64,000 nucleotides of DNA. Origin: Sunxiuqinia sp963677175 (GTDB lineage: Bacteria; Bacteroidota; Bacteroidia; Bacteroidales; Prolixibacteraceae). The notes beneath the pieces are model-generated. The model searched no databases. It saw only the letters and a list, made by a program, of their open reading frames with translations, and was not told the DNA's origin. The position numbers were made by a program, and so were the translations under genes. This document shows, piece after piece, positions 17,501-24,699 of this stretch; the first letter of the stretch is position 1, and the number at the start of each line of letters is the position of its first letter. The DNA is taken from contig CAXXES010000006.1 in assembly GCA_963677175.2 (NCBI GenBank), positions 1-64,000 on the forward strand, read 5' to 3'.

Positions 17501-19630
17501 AAAACAATTGCATTAAGAGAAGAGAATCAAAATAAAGGAAGTAAAATTCCTTATGAACTCGGTCCGGAAAAACATGCTAAAATAAAGGGGCGTTTGTATT
17601 TTTGGAAGAATAAGATTGATGATTTAAGAGCCGACTATCAAAGGCTGGAAAAACTGGTTAGGCAGGATCTGTTTTCAACACCTGAGAAAAGAGACGTAGC
17701 CATTCAGAAAAAATTTCATAAAAGAATGGAATTGGAGTACTGGACAAATAAAAATGGAACCGGAAAATATGATAGATTTCTCGCAAAAGAAATAAGCAAA
17801 AAGTTTAAAAACAGTCAACTCAATGATACCCGCATCATCACCAAATACGCATCAAAGTATTTGGAGACATATTTTACTAAAAAGCCATTTATTTCTCAGG
17901 GCGTACTTGTGGATACCTTTAAAAGAGAATGGGGGGTACTAAGACAAGATGAGAAAAAAAGCCGGGCAAAGCATATTCACCATACTGTTGACGCAATTGT
18001 CATAGCCTGCATGACTTACAGGTTCCGTGAAATTATTTTGAAACGATATTACAAAAGAAAAGAACGAGGTGAAAATGTAAGTCTAGAAGTTCCTTTTAAG
18101 GATTTCGCCAATAGACTGAGAAATGAAATAGAGGAAGAAGTACTCGTAGAGAATACCTTTAAAGATAAAACCATCAAACAATCTCTCAAAAAAGTGCGCC
18201 ATCGTGGCAAAATAGCGCATAAGGAAAAATATAAAAAAGATGCTGATGGCAATTTTATTAAAGACAAACGAAACAGGAAAATCGTTACAAAAAGATATTA
18301 TCGGCTCAAAAAAGGCAGACAACTTCCTTCCAATCAAATTGAAGGTTTAAAAGAAGGCGAAGATTATTTTGCTGAAGTAAAAAAGAACGGCAAAACGTGC
18401 TACTACGAATTTGTATATGATAAGAATGGACAAAAAATCCAAGAGTTGGTGCCAATTTATAGCAAAGGAAATACTATCAGGGAACGTATTCACGAGGACT
18501 CCTTTTACGGAGCAATAAAGCAGTTTGATATAGAAGATGGAAAACTTCAAAAAGGTGAAGACGGGAAAATTAAATTGAAGCAAGACAAAGATGAAAAGGA
18601 CAAGATCTTTTATGTAATTCGAAAGCCATTGATTTATGATTCAAGTGGAAACAAAGGGTTCAAAAACATAGACCAGTTAAAAACAACAAATATTGTCGAT
18701 CCTGTTGTTCATGAGATGCTTCTTTTACAGGCAAATGAAGCTGAAAATTTTTCTAAAAGTTTTGATGACGGTTATTATATGTTGAAGCCAAAAAGAATAG
18801 ACAATAAAATTGAAAAGGATGAAAATAACAACATCGTATTCGAACGAGACAATGAGGACAAATATAAAAAAGGCCCATGTATTAAATCAGTAAGAATTTT
18901 TTCAAAGCTCACAGACCCAATCAAACTGAAACGTCAGGTCTTTGAGTCAAAAATACAACACAAGTATAAAGAAATGTACTATGTAAATAACAAGAATAAT
19001 TATTTGTATGTGGTTTATGAAAATTCAATGAAGAAGGGGGAGTTAAAAGCGGTTGTTTTTTCATTATTTGATTCTGTTAAAGGAGAAAGAGAGAGCTTAG
19101 AACTAGAATCTCGGCCATATCCAGATAGTATTGAAGTGCTAATCGGTAAAAATAGGATTAATTACGAATTACTAACACGGAATAATAGGGATGTTGTTTT
19201 GAAGAAGAATCTTCATGTATTATTTAAGATTGACAAGGAAGAAACAATAGAGGATATTCTTGAATTATCAACTAAGGAAACTCATAATCGATTGTACAGA
19301 ATGGAAGGATTAAGGAAAGACCTTGTATATGATGAAGAAAATAAATGCTATTCCAGACCAGGCACAACGGGTCAAATTGAGTTGAGACATCACATGACTG
19401 GCAATAAATTCAACAATAATTCTGAAATTGAAGGATTGCAAGATATCTATCGTAGATATTTTGGAAATAATAAAAAAATGCCAGATTCAGTTACTGAATT
19501 CAAAGTTGAATATCCATTCCCATTTTTATTAATGAGTTTGAATAAAATGGATGTTTTTATCGAAAGTATTGATTTTGAACTAACACCATTAGGCGAAATT
19601 CGCCTTGTGAACGAACCTGCGAAGCCCTAA
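14600..19630 (+). CDS. cas9: Cas9 endonuclease, type II-C, very large (1676 aa)
   Basis: RNA-guided DNA endonuclease. RuvC-I is ILGLDLGTNSIGWAVVE with D8. The arginine-rich bridge helix is about residues 49-64 (KRGIRRLYFRRRLRK). RuvC-II is NIHIEVAKEIN with E832. The HNH motif is EIEHTFPRSRIPDNS with H953. RuvC-III is HIHHTVDAIVIA with H1128 and D1131. All catalytic residues are therefore present. About 545 residues follow RuvC-III, holding the wedge and PAM-interacting parts and ending DFELTPLGEIRLV, typical of Bacteroidota Cas9. At 1676 aa it is at the top of the family's size range. Much of the excess is Lys/Asp/Asn-rich linker-like sequence after residue 1190 (KKDADGNFIKDKRNRKIV; EKDENNNIVFERDNEDK). 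The start follows an A-rich leader with no strong Shine-Dalgarno, usual for Bacteroidota. It is the first gene of the locus, followed by the 218-aa gene, cas1 and cas2. Confidence 0.97.
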   Translation: MAKILGLDLGTNSIGWAVVETLNNKDFGLLKEGVRIFSEGNTAKDRTAKRGIRRLYFRRRLRKIETLRILSECGYCPTISTEELNNWRKHKKYPIENKDLINWLRTDNIGGKGDKQQQIKNPYYYRFKAVKEPISKYNVGRAIYHLAQRRGFLSNSLSQESDELIVLVTNKIKEKIEETENKEEIQKEIKEIFNGLDEEFAKDLKVKKLTKEIHKLKGENFIQDVEKLINKKENLGVVKAGIEQLSKEIQISGHEYLGEYLYFLYQSHSNVINNKQSVEFYNSFVEKFKNENDAKTELTNKIRTRYIGRKVHYLREFEQICKVQNLEKIKTKNGKTLKEELENALFYVRPLKSQRGALGKCKMQKDKSRCPLSHPTYEEFRMWQFINNIRYRNRKIESSQFEHLSYDDKMKIVPLFFRATNFKFNEVIAKIDPSLETYEFSHQKQFEEKPKDSLTVESCPTIARLVSIFRHKGNWEDIKKTTFRYCANDRDGNPKVDSNNKPVESKIDIYEVWQILYRSKLTRNNENYLRQFGKEKLKLTDDKKASDFQNLAKRLKEGYAMLSLNAIKKILDYMLPQNENRPGYIYSHAVFFANMKSIVGKSIWQENKDKIIADIIQKLDLQQKANDKNTFVNSLLRDFFNQPDEDKHFPYDDYTLDNSEKKLIEIKAIEYVGSYTWKESPEGFKKEFLNFAENEYQLFLRNVKINGNKSDYFKSVTRKDKVIKDYIKASYLEKLSIAELRETFNIKNLKLSKEEIVDRQLGRLYHPSEIHLYPKPKVIFDVKGNEKLIMPSPYLPDIKNPVANRTLHKLKGLIEYLVDNNIIDERTNIHIEVAKEINGANMRNAITQFQRDRQQENEKYRRLLEEFEKPVNIDTTEKVVLWKDQLENQTVFYDSLKEFIKLKDSKKLDNTQKKELDVLKRRLWDEQKGICMYSGESISMSQLFQDGVVEIEHTFPRSRIPDNSLENKTIALREENQNKGSKIPYELGPEKHAKIKGRLYFWKNKIDDLRADYQRLEKLVRQDLFSTPEKRDVAIQKKFHKRMELEYWTNKNGTGKYDRFLAKEISKKFKNSQLNDTRIITKYASKYLETYFTKKPFISQGVLVDTFKREWGVLRQDEKKSRAKHIHHTVDAIVIACMTYRFREIILKRYYKRKERGENVSLEVPFKDFANRLRNEIEEEVLVENTFKDKTIKQSLKKVRHRGKIAHKEKYKKDADGNFIKDKRNRKIVTKRYYRLKKGRQLPSNQIEGLKEGEDYFAEVKKNGKTCYYEFVYDKNGQKIQELVPIYSKGNTIRERIHEDSFYGAIKQFDIEDGKLQKGEDGKIKLKQDKDEKDKIFYVIRKPLIYDSSGNKGFKNIDQLKTTNIVDPVVHEMLLLQANEAENFSKSFDDGYYMLKPKRIDNKIEKDENNNIVFERDNEDKYKKGPCIKSVRIFSKLTDPIKLKRQVFESKIQHKYKEMYYVNNKNNYLYVVYENSMKKGELKAVVFSLFDSVKGERESLELESRPYPDSIEVLIGKNRINYELLTRNNRDVVLKKNLHVLFKIDKEETIEDILELSTKETHNRLYRMEGLRKDLVYDEENKCYSRPGTTGQIELRHHMTGNKFNNNSEIEGLQDIYRRYFGNNKKMPDSVTEFKVEYPFPFLLMSLNKMDVFIESIDFELTPLGEIRLVNEPAKP

Positions 19631-19632
19631 CT

Positions 19633-19657
19633 TTTCCAAAGGTTGAACCTTTGGAAA
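19633..19657. repeat. 12-bp palindrome directly after cas9
   Basis: TTTCCAAAGGTT (19633-19644) and AACCTTTGGAAA (19646-19657) form a near-perfect palindrome starting a few bases after the cas9 stop. It belongs to the same small family as the palindromes at 21182 and 22430. It has no T-tract, so it is not a typical terminator. Confidence 0.7.
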
Positions 19658-19839
19658 CGCTAAGGCTGCCAAGCAGCGATGACAACAAACAAAACTTAGT
19701 ATGAACCAAAAAATTGAAAAAAGGATGGATACTCCGCCATACCAAATGACTTAAACCTGCTTTTATGCCGCTTGACCACGTAAATTCGACGTTTGACGAT
19801 GTCAAAACAGGATAAACGGCTGCAAAATGCCTAAAATGA

Positions 19840-20125
19840 ATGCGAAATGGCACGCAACCGCGTCAAAACGTGAAAAATCGGCGCAAAACAGTAGCCGGGT
19901 TCGGCAAAACGCAAAAAACCGCTGCGGAATGCAAAAAACCGCTGCGAAACGCGAAAAACCGCTGCGGAATGCAAAAAACCAACGCGAAATGCAAAAAACC
20001 AACGCGAAATGGGATCCGACCAGGTTGTGAGCCATTTCGCAACGGTCGGAAGCACTTCGCAACGGTCGGATGGCATTTCGCAACGGTCGGAAGCACTTTT
20101 CCGCGGTTAGATGGCATTTCGCAAC
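19840..20125. repeat. two abutting blocks of short tandem repeats between cas9 and the 218-aa gene
   Basis: Block one (about 19890-20010) holds roughly six imperfect ~20-base units built on GCAAAAAACCGCTGCGGAAT, with GCGAAAC and GCGAAAT variants. Block two (about 20031-20125) holds four ~20-base units built on TTTCGCAACGGTCGGA. The blocks are partly complementary: GCGAAATGG at 20004-20012 pairs with CCATTTCGC at 20032-20040. Long frames exist in several phases, as expected for repeats without stops, but none looks like a gene. The unit is unlike the CRISPR repeat. Confidence 0.8.
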
Positions 20126-20272
20126 CAATTGTTTCGAACCGCAGGAGCTTCCAATGTAAGCGACATCCACTGGTGCATAAGTCTTGGTTTCCTTGAAACC
20201 TCTTCCTGCTGCCGCTGGCAGATTATACGTTTTTTATTTTTATTCCTGACTTTTAAAAGGAAAATCTAAACG

Positions 20273-20929
20273 ATGAATTTTTCGAAATTTAATAAACAAG
20301 AACTATTGTTTCGGGGCGGAATCATGATTAACAACAGCCTGGGCGACCAGGTCGTTTTAGACGCCGTTACCCCGATGGGATATGATGCAGTGAAATTGCA
20401 AGAGGGCAAGGCCCTTTTGTTGGACTCTGAAACGCTCTATGAAAGTCAACTCAAAGAATACGGTGATGTTGATGAAGCTCAGAATCAATACAAATCGAAA
20501 CGTGCCCAAGGCGAAGCCAAATATAAAATGATGTTGAATCTCGCACGGATCGCATTTAAAGATGATGTGAAAGCCACCACAACGCTGCAACTGAACGGGC
20601 GACGGGCAGGCACCGTTAGTGGATGGTTAAAGCAAACCCGTAATTTTTACCGTGCCATCCTCGCCAACGAGGAATGGAAAGCATCCATGGCTACCTTGGG
20701 ACAAACTGAAGAGATCCTGACCACAGCCCTCCAGGATGTTGACCAGATCAACGAACTTCAGGAAACAATCAACAGGGAGCAGGGCGACGCTCAAAATGCT
20801 ACCCAAGTGCGCGACATGAAGTTTGAAGAACTGATTGACTGGCTCGCCGACTACGAAACAGTAGCCCGGATTGCCCTGGCCGACAAACCTCAATTGCTCG
20901 AAAAACTGGGCATTGTGGTGCCAAGTTGA
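20273..20929 (+). CDS. helical protein of unknown function inside the cas operon (218 aa)
   Basis: I cannot assign a function. The protein has no signal peptide and no membrane segment, and most of it looks alpha-helical. Residues 40-95 are charged helices (LLLDSETLYESQLKEYGDVDEAQNQY), followed by MMLNLARIAFKDD, LQLNGRRAGTVSGWLKQTRNFYRAIL and, after a coiled-coil-like stretch with QDVDQINELQETINREQ, a C-terminal helix MKFEELIDWLADYETVARIAL. I recall similar LNGxRxxxxxGWLxQxxxFY proteins as widespread hypotheticals in Bacteroidota, so it may be a general family recruited or inserted here. It takes the position of csn2 (II-A) or cas4 (II-B) and is similar in length to Csn2, but shows no Csn2 or Cas4 motif. 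It starts at an ATG behind AAAAGGAAAA, on the same strand as cas9 and cas1. Confidence 0.75.
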   Translation: MNFSKFNKQELLFRGGIMINNSLGDQVVLDAVTPMGYDAVKLQEGKALLLDSETLYESQLKEYGDVDEAQNQYKSKRAQGEAKYKMMLNLARIAFKDDVKATTTLQLNGRRAGTVSGWLKQTRNFYRAILANEEWKASMATLGQTEEILTTALQDVDQINELQETINREQGDAQNATQVRDMKFEELIDWLADYETVARIALADKPQLLEKLGIVVPS

Positions 20930-20943
20930 TCGATGGAAATCAA

Positions 20944-20976
20944 AAACCTTCAAGGTCTTCGAGACCTTGAAGGTTT
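20944..20976. repeat. 15-bp perfect palindrome before cas1
   Basis: AAACCTTCAAGGTCT (20944-20958) and AGACCTTGAAGGTTT (20962-20976) form a perfect hairpin with a 3-base loop, 15 bases after the stop of the 218-aa gene. It is the same type as the palindrome at 22024-22058. It could act as a transcript-stabilising stem or a weak terminator. Confidence 0.8.
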
Positions 20977-20993
20977 AATATTCAAGAGAAACA

Positions 20994-21057
20994 CCCGAAG
21001 GTCGAAAAGACACTTCGGGGTTGGAAAAAACCTTCGGGCGTCTTTCAGACCCCGAAG
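20994..21057. repeat. tandem CCCGAAG/CTTCGGG hairpins before cas1
   Basis: Four arms alternate: CCCGAAGGT (20994-21002), CTTCGGGGT (21013-21021), ACCTTCGGG (21030-21038) and ACCCCGAAG (21049-21057). They can fold as two neighbouring hairpins or in an interleaved way. The cluster lies just upstream of the cas1 start at 21084. Confidence 0.7.
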
Positions 21058-21083
21058 CGTTTAACCCTCGAAATAGTTAAACC

Positions 21084-22019
21084 ATGCTTAAACGAACCCT
21101 CTTCTTCTCCAACCCCTATTACCTCAGCTTAAAAGACGGCCAATTGGTTGTTCAACCGAAAGACGAAGCTGCTGAAGCCAGCTTTTCCAAAGTCGAAAAC
21201 TTTGGAAAAGGGATCAAGCCTATAACTGTTCCGGTGGAAGATATCGGCTTTGTGGTGCTTGATCATCCGCAGATCAGCTTTAGCATGAAACTGATCGAGT
21301 TTTTGAATGCCCACAATGTGGCGGTGGTTTTTTGCGACAGCAAGCATATGCCATCATCCATGCTGCTGAACCTGGAAAGCCACAGCTTGCAAAGCGAACT
21401 GTTCAGGGCGCAGATTGACGCTTCGGAACCCTTGAAAAAAGGACTGTGGAAACAAACCATCGAAGCCAAGATCCGCAACCAGGCCGCCATGCTCGAAAAA
21501 CAGGGACACAAGGGCCACGAGCTGCGCGCCTACGCCAAAAGCGTGAAAAGTGGCGACATTGAAAACCGCGAAGGCCTGGCCGCCCGCATTTACTGGGGCC
21601 GGCTGATCGGCAACGGATTCTACCGCGATCGCTACGGCGATCCGCCCAACCACCTGCTCAACTATGGCTACATCCTGCTTCGCTCGGCTGTTGCCCGGGC
21701 GCTTTCGGGCTCGGGACTGCTGCCCACACTGGGCATTCATCATCATAACAAGTACAACGCCTTTTGCCTGGCCGACGATATTATGGAACCCTACCGCCCT
21801 TATGTGGACCAACTGGCACTGACGGTTTATGGCGATTATCCCGACGAACTGTTTCTGACAAAAGATATAAAGGCTGCCCTACTGAAACTGATGACAACCG
21901 ATGTCATTATTAACGACAGCAAACGCCCGCTAATGGTGGCTTTGTCGCAAACCACGGCCTCGCTAAGCCGCTGCTTTACCGGCGAAGGCCGAAAAATTGT
22001 TTATCCTGAATTTAGTTGA
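21084..22019 (+). CDS. cas1: Cas1 integrase, type II
   Basis: A 311-aa spacer-acquisition integrase. The opening MLKRTLFFSNPYYLSLKDGQL and the block LNYGYILLRSAVARALSGSGLLPTLGIHHHNKYNAFCLADDIMEPYRP are characteristic of type II-C Cas1. The metal ligands are present: E163 (NREGLAARIYW), H221 (HHHNKYN) and E235 (DDIMEP). It works as a complex with Cas2. Residues about 33-43 (SFSKVENFGKG) are encoded by a perfect 12-bp palindrome and sit in a loop before VEDIGFVVLDH. They look like a small in-frame insertion. The gene is codirectional with cas9 and cas2. Confidence 0.96.
   Translation: MLKRTLFFSNPYYLSLKDGQLVVQPKDEAAEASFSKVENFGKGIKPITVPVEDIGFVVLDHPQISFSMKLIEFLNAHNVAVVFCDSKHMPSSMLLNLESHSLQSELFRAQIDASEPLKKGLWKQTIEAKIRNQAAMLEKQGHKGHELRAYAKSVKSGDIENREGLAARIYWGRLIGNGFYRDRYGDPPNHLLNYGYILLRSAVARALSGSGLLPTLGIHHHNKYNAFCLADDIMEPYRPYVDQLALTVYGDYPDELFLTKDIKAALLKLMTTDVIINDSKRPLMVALSQTTASLSRCFTGEGRKIVYPEFS
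21182..21210. repeat. palindrome inserted within the cas1 coding sequence
   Basis: CTTTTCCAAAGT (21182-21193) pairs perfectly with ACTTTGGAAAAG (21199-21210) over a 5-base loop. The same CTTTTCCAAAG/CTTTGGAAAAG stem occurs in the non-coding gaps at 19633 and 22430. Here it is translated in frame. Confidence 0.85.
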
Positions 22020-22023
22020 AATC

Positions 22024-22058
22024 TAAACCTTCAAGGTTTTGGAAACCTTGAAGGTTTA
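22024..22058. repeat. 16-bp perfect palindrome between cas1 and cas2
   Basis: TAAACCTTCAAGGTTT (22024-22039) and AAACCTTGAAGGTTTA (22043-22058) form a hairpin with loop TGG. It fills nearly the whole 48-base gap between cas1 and cas2. It is nearly identical to the stem at 20944-20976. Confidence 0.85.
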
Positions 22059-22067
22059 AAAAAGACG

Positions 22068-22409
22068 ATGATGGAACAAACCCGTTTAAATGCCTATCAT
22101 ATTATGTGGTTATTCGTTTTTTTCGACCTGCCGGTCAGTACCAAAAAAGAACGCCGGGAAGCCACGCGTTTTCGGAAAGATTTGTTGAAAGACGGCTTTT
22201 CGATGATGCAGTTTTCGGTGTACAACCGGCACTGTGCCAGCAAAGAAAGCGCCGACGTGCATATGAAACGGGTAAAAAGCTTTGTGCCCCAAAAAGGACA
22301 GGTCAGCATCCTTTCGGTCACCGACAAACAGTACGGCAATATTGCCAATTTTTGGGGAAAAGGAACCGCCCCCTTGCCCGAAGGCCCAAAACAACTGGAA
22401 ATGTTTTAA
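22068..22409 (+). CDS. cas2: Cas2, spacer acquisition
   Basis: A 113-aa protein of the Cas2 ferredoxin-like fold: MWLFVFFDLPVSTKKERREATRFRKDLLKDGF with the conserved Asp in FFDLP, then MMQFSVYNRHCAS and VSILSVTDKQYG. It bridges two Cas1 dimers in the integration complex. Two ATGs in tandem (22068 and 22071) are both possible starts. It is the last protein gene of the locus; the leader and array follow directly. Confidence 0.95.
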   Translation: MMEQTRLNAYHIMWLFVFFDLPVSTKKERREATRFRKDLLKDGFSMMQFSVYNRHCASKESADVHMKRVKSFVPQKGQVSILSVTDKQYGNIANFWGKGTAPLPEGPKQLEMF

Positions 22410-22429
22410 CTTAGGGGCTGGGATTTGAC

Positions 22430-22458
22430 CTTTTCCAAAGTTTTGAACTTTGGAAAAG
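22430..22458. repeat. 13-bp palindrome between cas2 and the leader promoter
   Basis: CTTTTCCAAAGTT (22430-22442) and AACTTTGGAAAAG (22446-22458), loop TTG, lie 20 bases after the cas2 stop. It is the same stem as inside cas1 and could end the cas transcript before the CRISPR leader. Confidence 0.8.
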
Positions 22459-22481
22459 TTACGATCCCTCCCCTTCCGTTC

Positions 22482-22512
22482 TTTGACATGTTGGTTTTTT
22501 CCACTACTTTCG
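22482..22512 (+). promoter_or_regulatory. CRISPR leader promoter (Bacteroidota type)
   Basis: TTTG (22482-22485), 19 bases, then TACTTTCG (22505-22512) match the Bacteroidota pattern TTTG-N19-TAnnTTTG with one deviation. It predicts a start near 22519 and a leader of about 110 nt before the first repeat. Position, direction and spacing all agree with rightward pre-crRNA transcription. Confidence 0.6.
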
Positions 22513-22627
22513 AACCGGTAGAATTAAAAAAATTACGCGTCAAACTACTTCTTCGGCCTCAGCCAAGTGTTTTTCCAATTGAAAAACCCGCCGAAACCCC
22601 TGTAAAATCAGGGCTAAATCAACCGAG

Positions 22628-24641
22628 GTTGTGGTTTGATGTAAAACAAGCAAGACTTTCAACATAAATTCTGAGTGTACTGAAAATCTTAGGGTTGTGG
22701 TTTGATGTAAAACAAGCAAGACTTTCAACCCAGCTCCTTCATTATATAAACCGGATGACGTTGTGGTTTGATGTAAAACAAGCAAGACTTTCAACTTAAA
22801 GCGGCAAATACCATTTTCGGTTCCCGTTGTGGTTTGATGTAAAACAAGCAAGACTTTCAACCACTCAGCGGCAGATGCCCAACTTGTGAGTGTTGTGGTT
22901 TGATGTAAAACAAGCAAGACTTTCAACCCCCATCATTGTCTGTATCGGCATATCGTAGTTGTGGTTTGATGTAAAACAAGCAAGACTTTCAACCAGCAAC
23001 CGGCTGATGGACGAACGGCCCTAGTTGTGGTTTGATGTAAAACAAGCAAGACTTTCAACATTTACAAGCACTACGAACATACAAACACTGTTGTGGTTTG
23101 ATGTAAAACAAGCAAGACTTTCAACTCTCATGTTTGTCATGGGATACATGACGGCGTTGTGGTTTGATGTAAAACAAGCAAGACTTTCAACCTTCAACCG
23201 GCGACTGCAACTCGGATTGAAGTTGTGGTTTGATGTAAAACAAGCAAGACTTTCAACTGTTGCCATTTTAATTTACTTTATTCATGAGTTGTGGTTTGAT
23301 GTAAAACAAGCAAGACTTTCAACACCTGAAAAGAATTCAATTGATTGATGAGAGTTGTGGTTTGATGTAAAACAAGCAAGACTTTCAACCAAGAAGAAAT
23401 GAAAGAAAAAGAGATTACTGTTGTGGTTTGATGTAAAACAAGCAAGACTTTCAACAGGATAACGAGCAATGCAGGGATGCAACTCGTTGTGGTTTGATGT
23501 AAAACAAGCAAGACTTTCAACATGATCAAGAACCCAGATGACAATAGTCCGGTTGTGGTTTGATGTAAAACAAGCAAGACTTTCAACACGTCTCGGATTC
23601 TTACGCTAAACAGTTCGGTTGTGGTTTGATGTAAAACAAGCAAGACTTTCAACAAACATCATTTTTTTATATAAAAACTTGCAGTTGTGGTTTGATGTAA
23701 AACAAGCAAGACTTTCAACTCCTCAGCAATCCGAAGGATGCACTATTGTGTTGTGGTTTGATGTAAAACAAGCAAGACTTTCAACCATTGCAAGCTTGAC
23801 AATTGACGTTGATGAGTTGTGGTTTGATGTAAAACAAGCAAGACTTTCAACTATCTGAATAAAAAGCCCACTTTGCTATATGTTGTGGTTTGATGTAAAA
23901 CAAGCAAGACTTTCAACTCCTTCAGAAAGTCAAGCTGATTCATGTCGTTGTGGTTTGATGTAAAACAAGCAAGACTTTCAACTGTATCGCTGCATTGGTA
24001 AATTTTAATATGTTGTGGTTTGATGTAAAACAAGCAAGACTTTCAACCTACGGGTCATTTCATTTGAGCTTAACATCGTTGTGGTTTGATGTAAAACAAG
24101 CAAGACTTTCAACCGGTTATTTTATCAACTCCATTCGCTACTTGTTGTGGTTTGATGTAAAACAAGCAAGACTTTCAACTGATATGTAATTCCCATCCGC
24201 ATCAACCCAGTTGTGGTTTGATGTAAAACAAGCAAGACTTTCAACTGTGTCATTGTATATATTTTAAAAGTTTATGTTGTGGTTTGATGTAAAACAAGCA
24301 AGACTTTCAACTCGTGGTGTTACTTCTCTGTTTATAACCCCGTTGTGGTTTGATGTAAAACAAGCAAGACTTTCAACCATGAGTTCACTGGTATTGGAAC
24401 AGTAGCAGTTGTGGTTTGATGTAAAACAAGCAAGACTTTCAACATGACCGAGCAGCGAATGAATGTGTATTTGGTTGTGGTTTGATGTAAAACAAGCAAG
24501 ACTTTCAACCGCAAAACGGGCAGATCATCACACTTGTGGGTTGTGGTTTGATGTAAAACAAGCAAGACTTTCAACGCCATTCTGTTTCAATAACATAGCT
24601 GTATGGTTGTGGTTTGATGTAAAACAAATAAAGCTTTCATC
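22628..24641 (+). CRISPR. type II-C CRISPR array, 31 repeats and 30 spacers
   Basis: The 36-bp repeat begins GTTGTGGTTTGATGT and ends CAAGCAAGACTTTCAAC, with GTTG/CAAC inverted ends. Repeats 1 to 30 look identical. The last (24606-24641) is degenerate in its 3' half (AATAAAGCTTTCATC), marking the distal, oldest end. Spacers are 30 nt, except the two starting at 23918 and 23983, which are 29 nt. No spacers look duplicated. The leader, with promoter, lies on the cas2 side. The 5' part of the repeat is complementary to the tracrRNA at 14493-14513, so transcription is rightward. Uniform repeats suggest an active array. Spacer targets cannot be determined here. Confidence 0.99.
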
Positions 24642-24699
24642 TTTTGGATTTTGGAATTTCTTCCGCGCAACGCCGTAAAGGCACTATTTTTTCACATAA

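Noticed and set aside
19827..20196. Several overlapping frames of 67-122 codons on both strands after cas9
   Set aside because: All come from the tandem repeats. They are low in complexity, lack ribosome-binding sites and occur in several phases of the same bases.
20273..20929. Calling the 218-aa gene csn2
   Set aside because: Only the length and place fit. No Csn2 ATP-binding-like pattern or sequence similarity is visible, and the other genes are of type II-C.
22540..24580. Long frames on both strands across the CRISPR array, such as repeated KVLLVLHQTTT or LWFDVKQARLST units
   Set aside because: They are translations of the 36-bp repeat. The 66-bp period is a multiple of three, so frames stay open without being genes.
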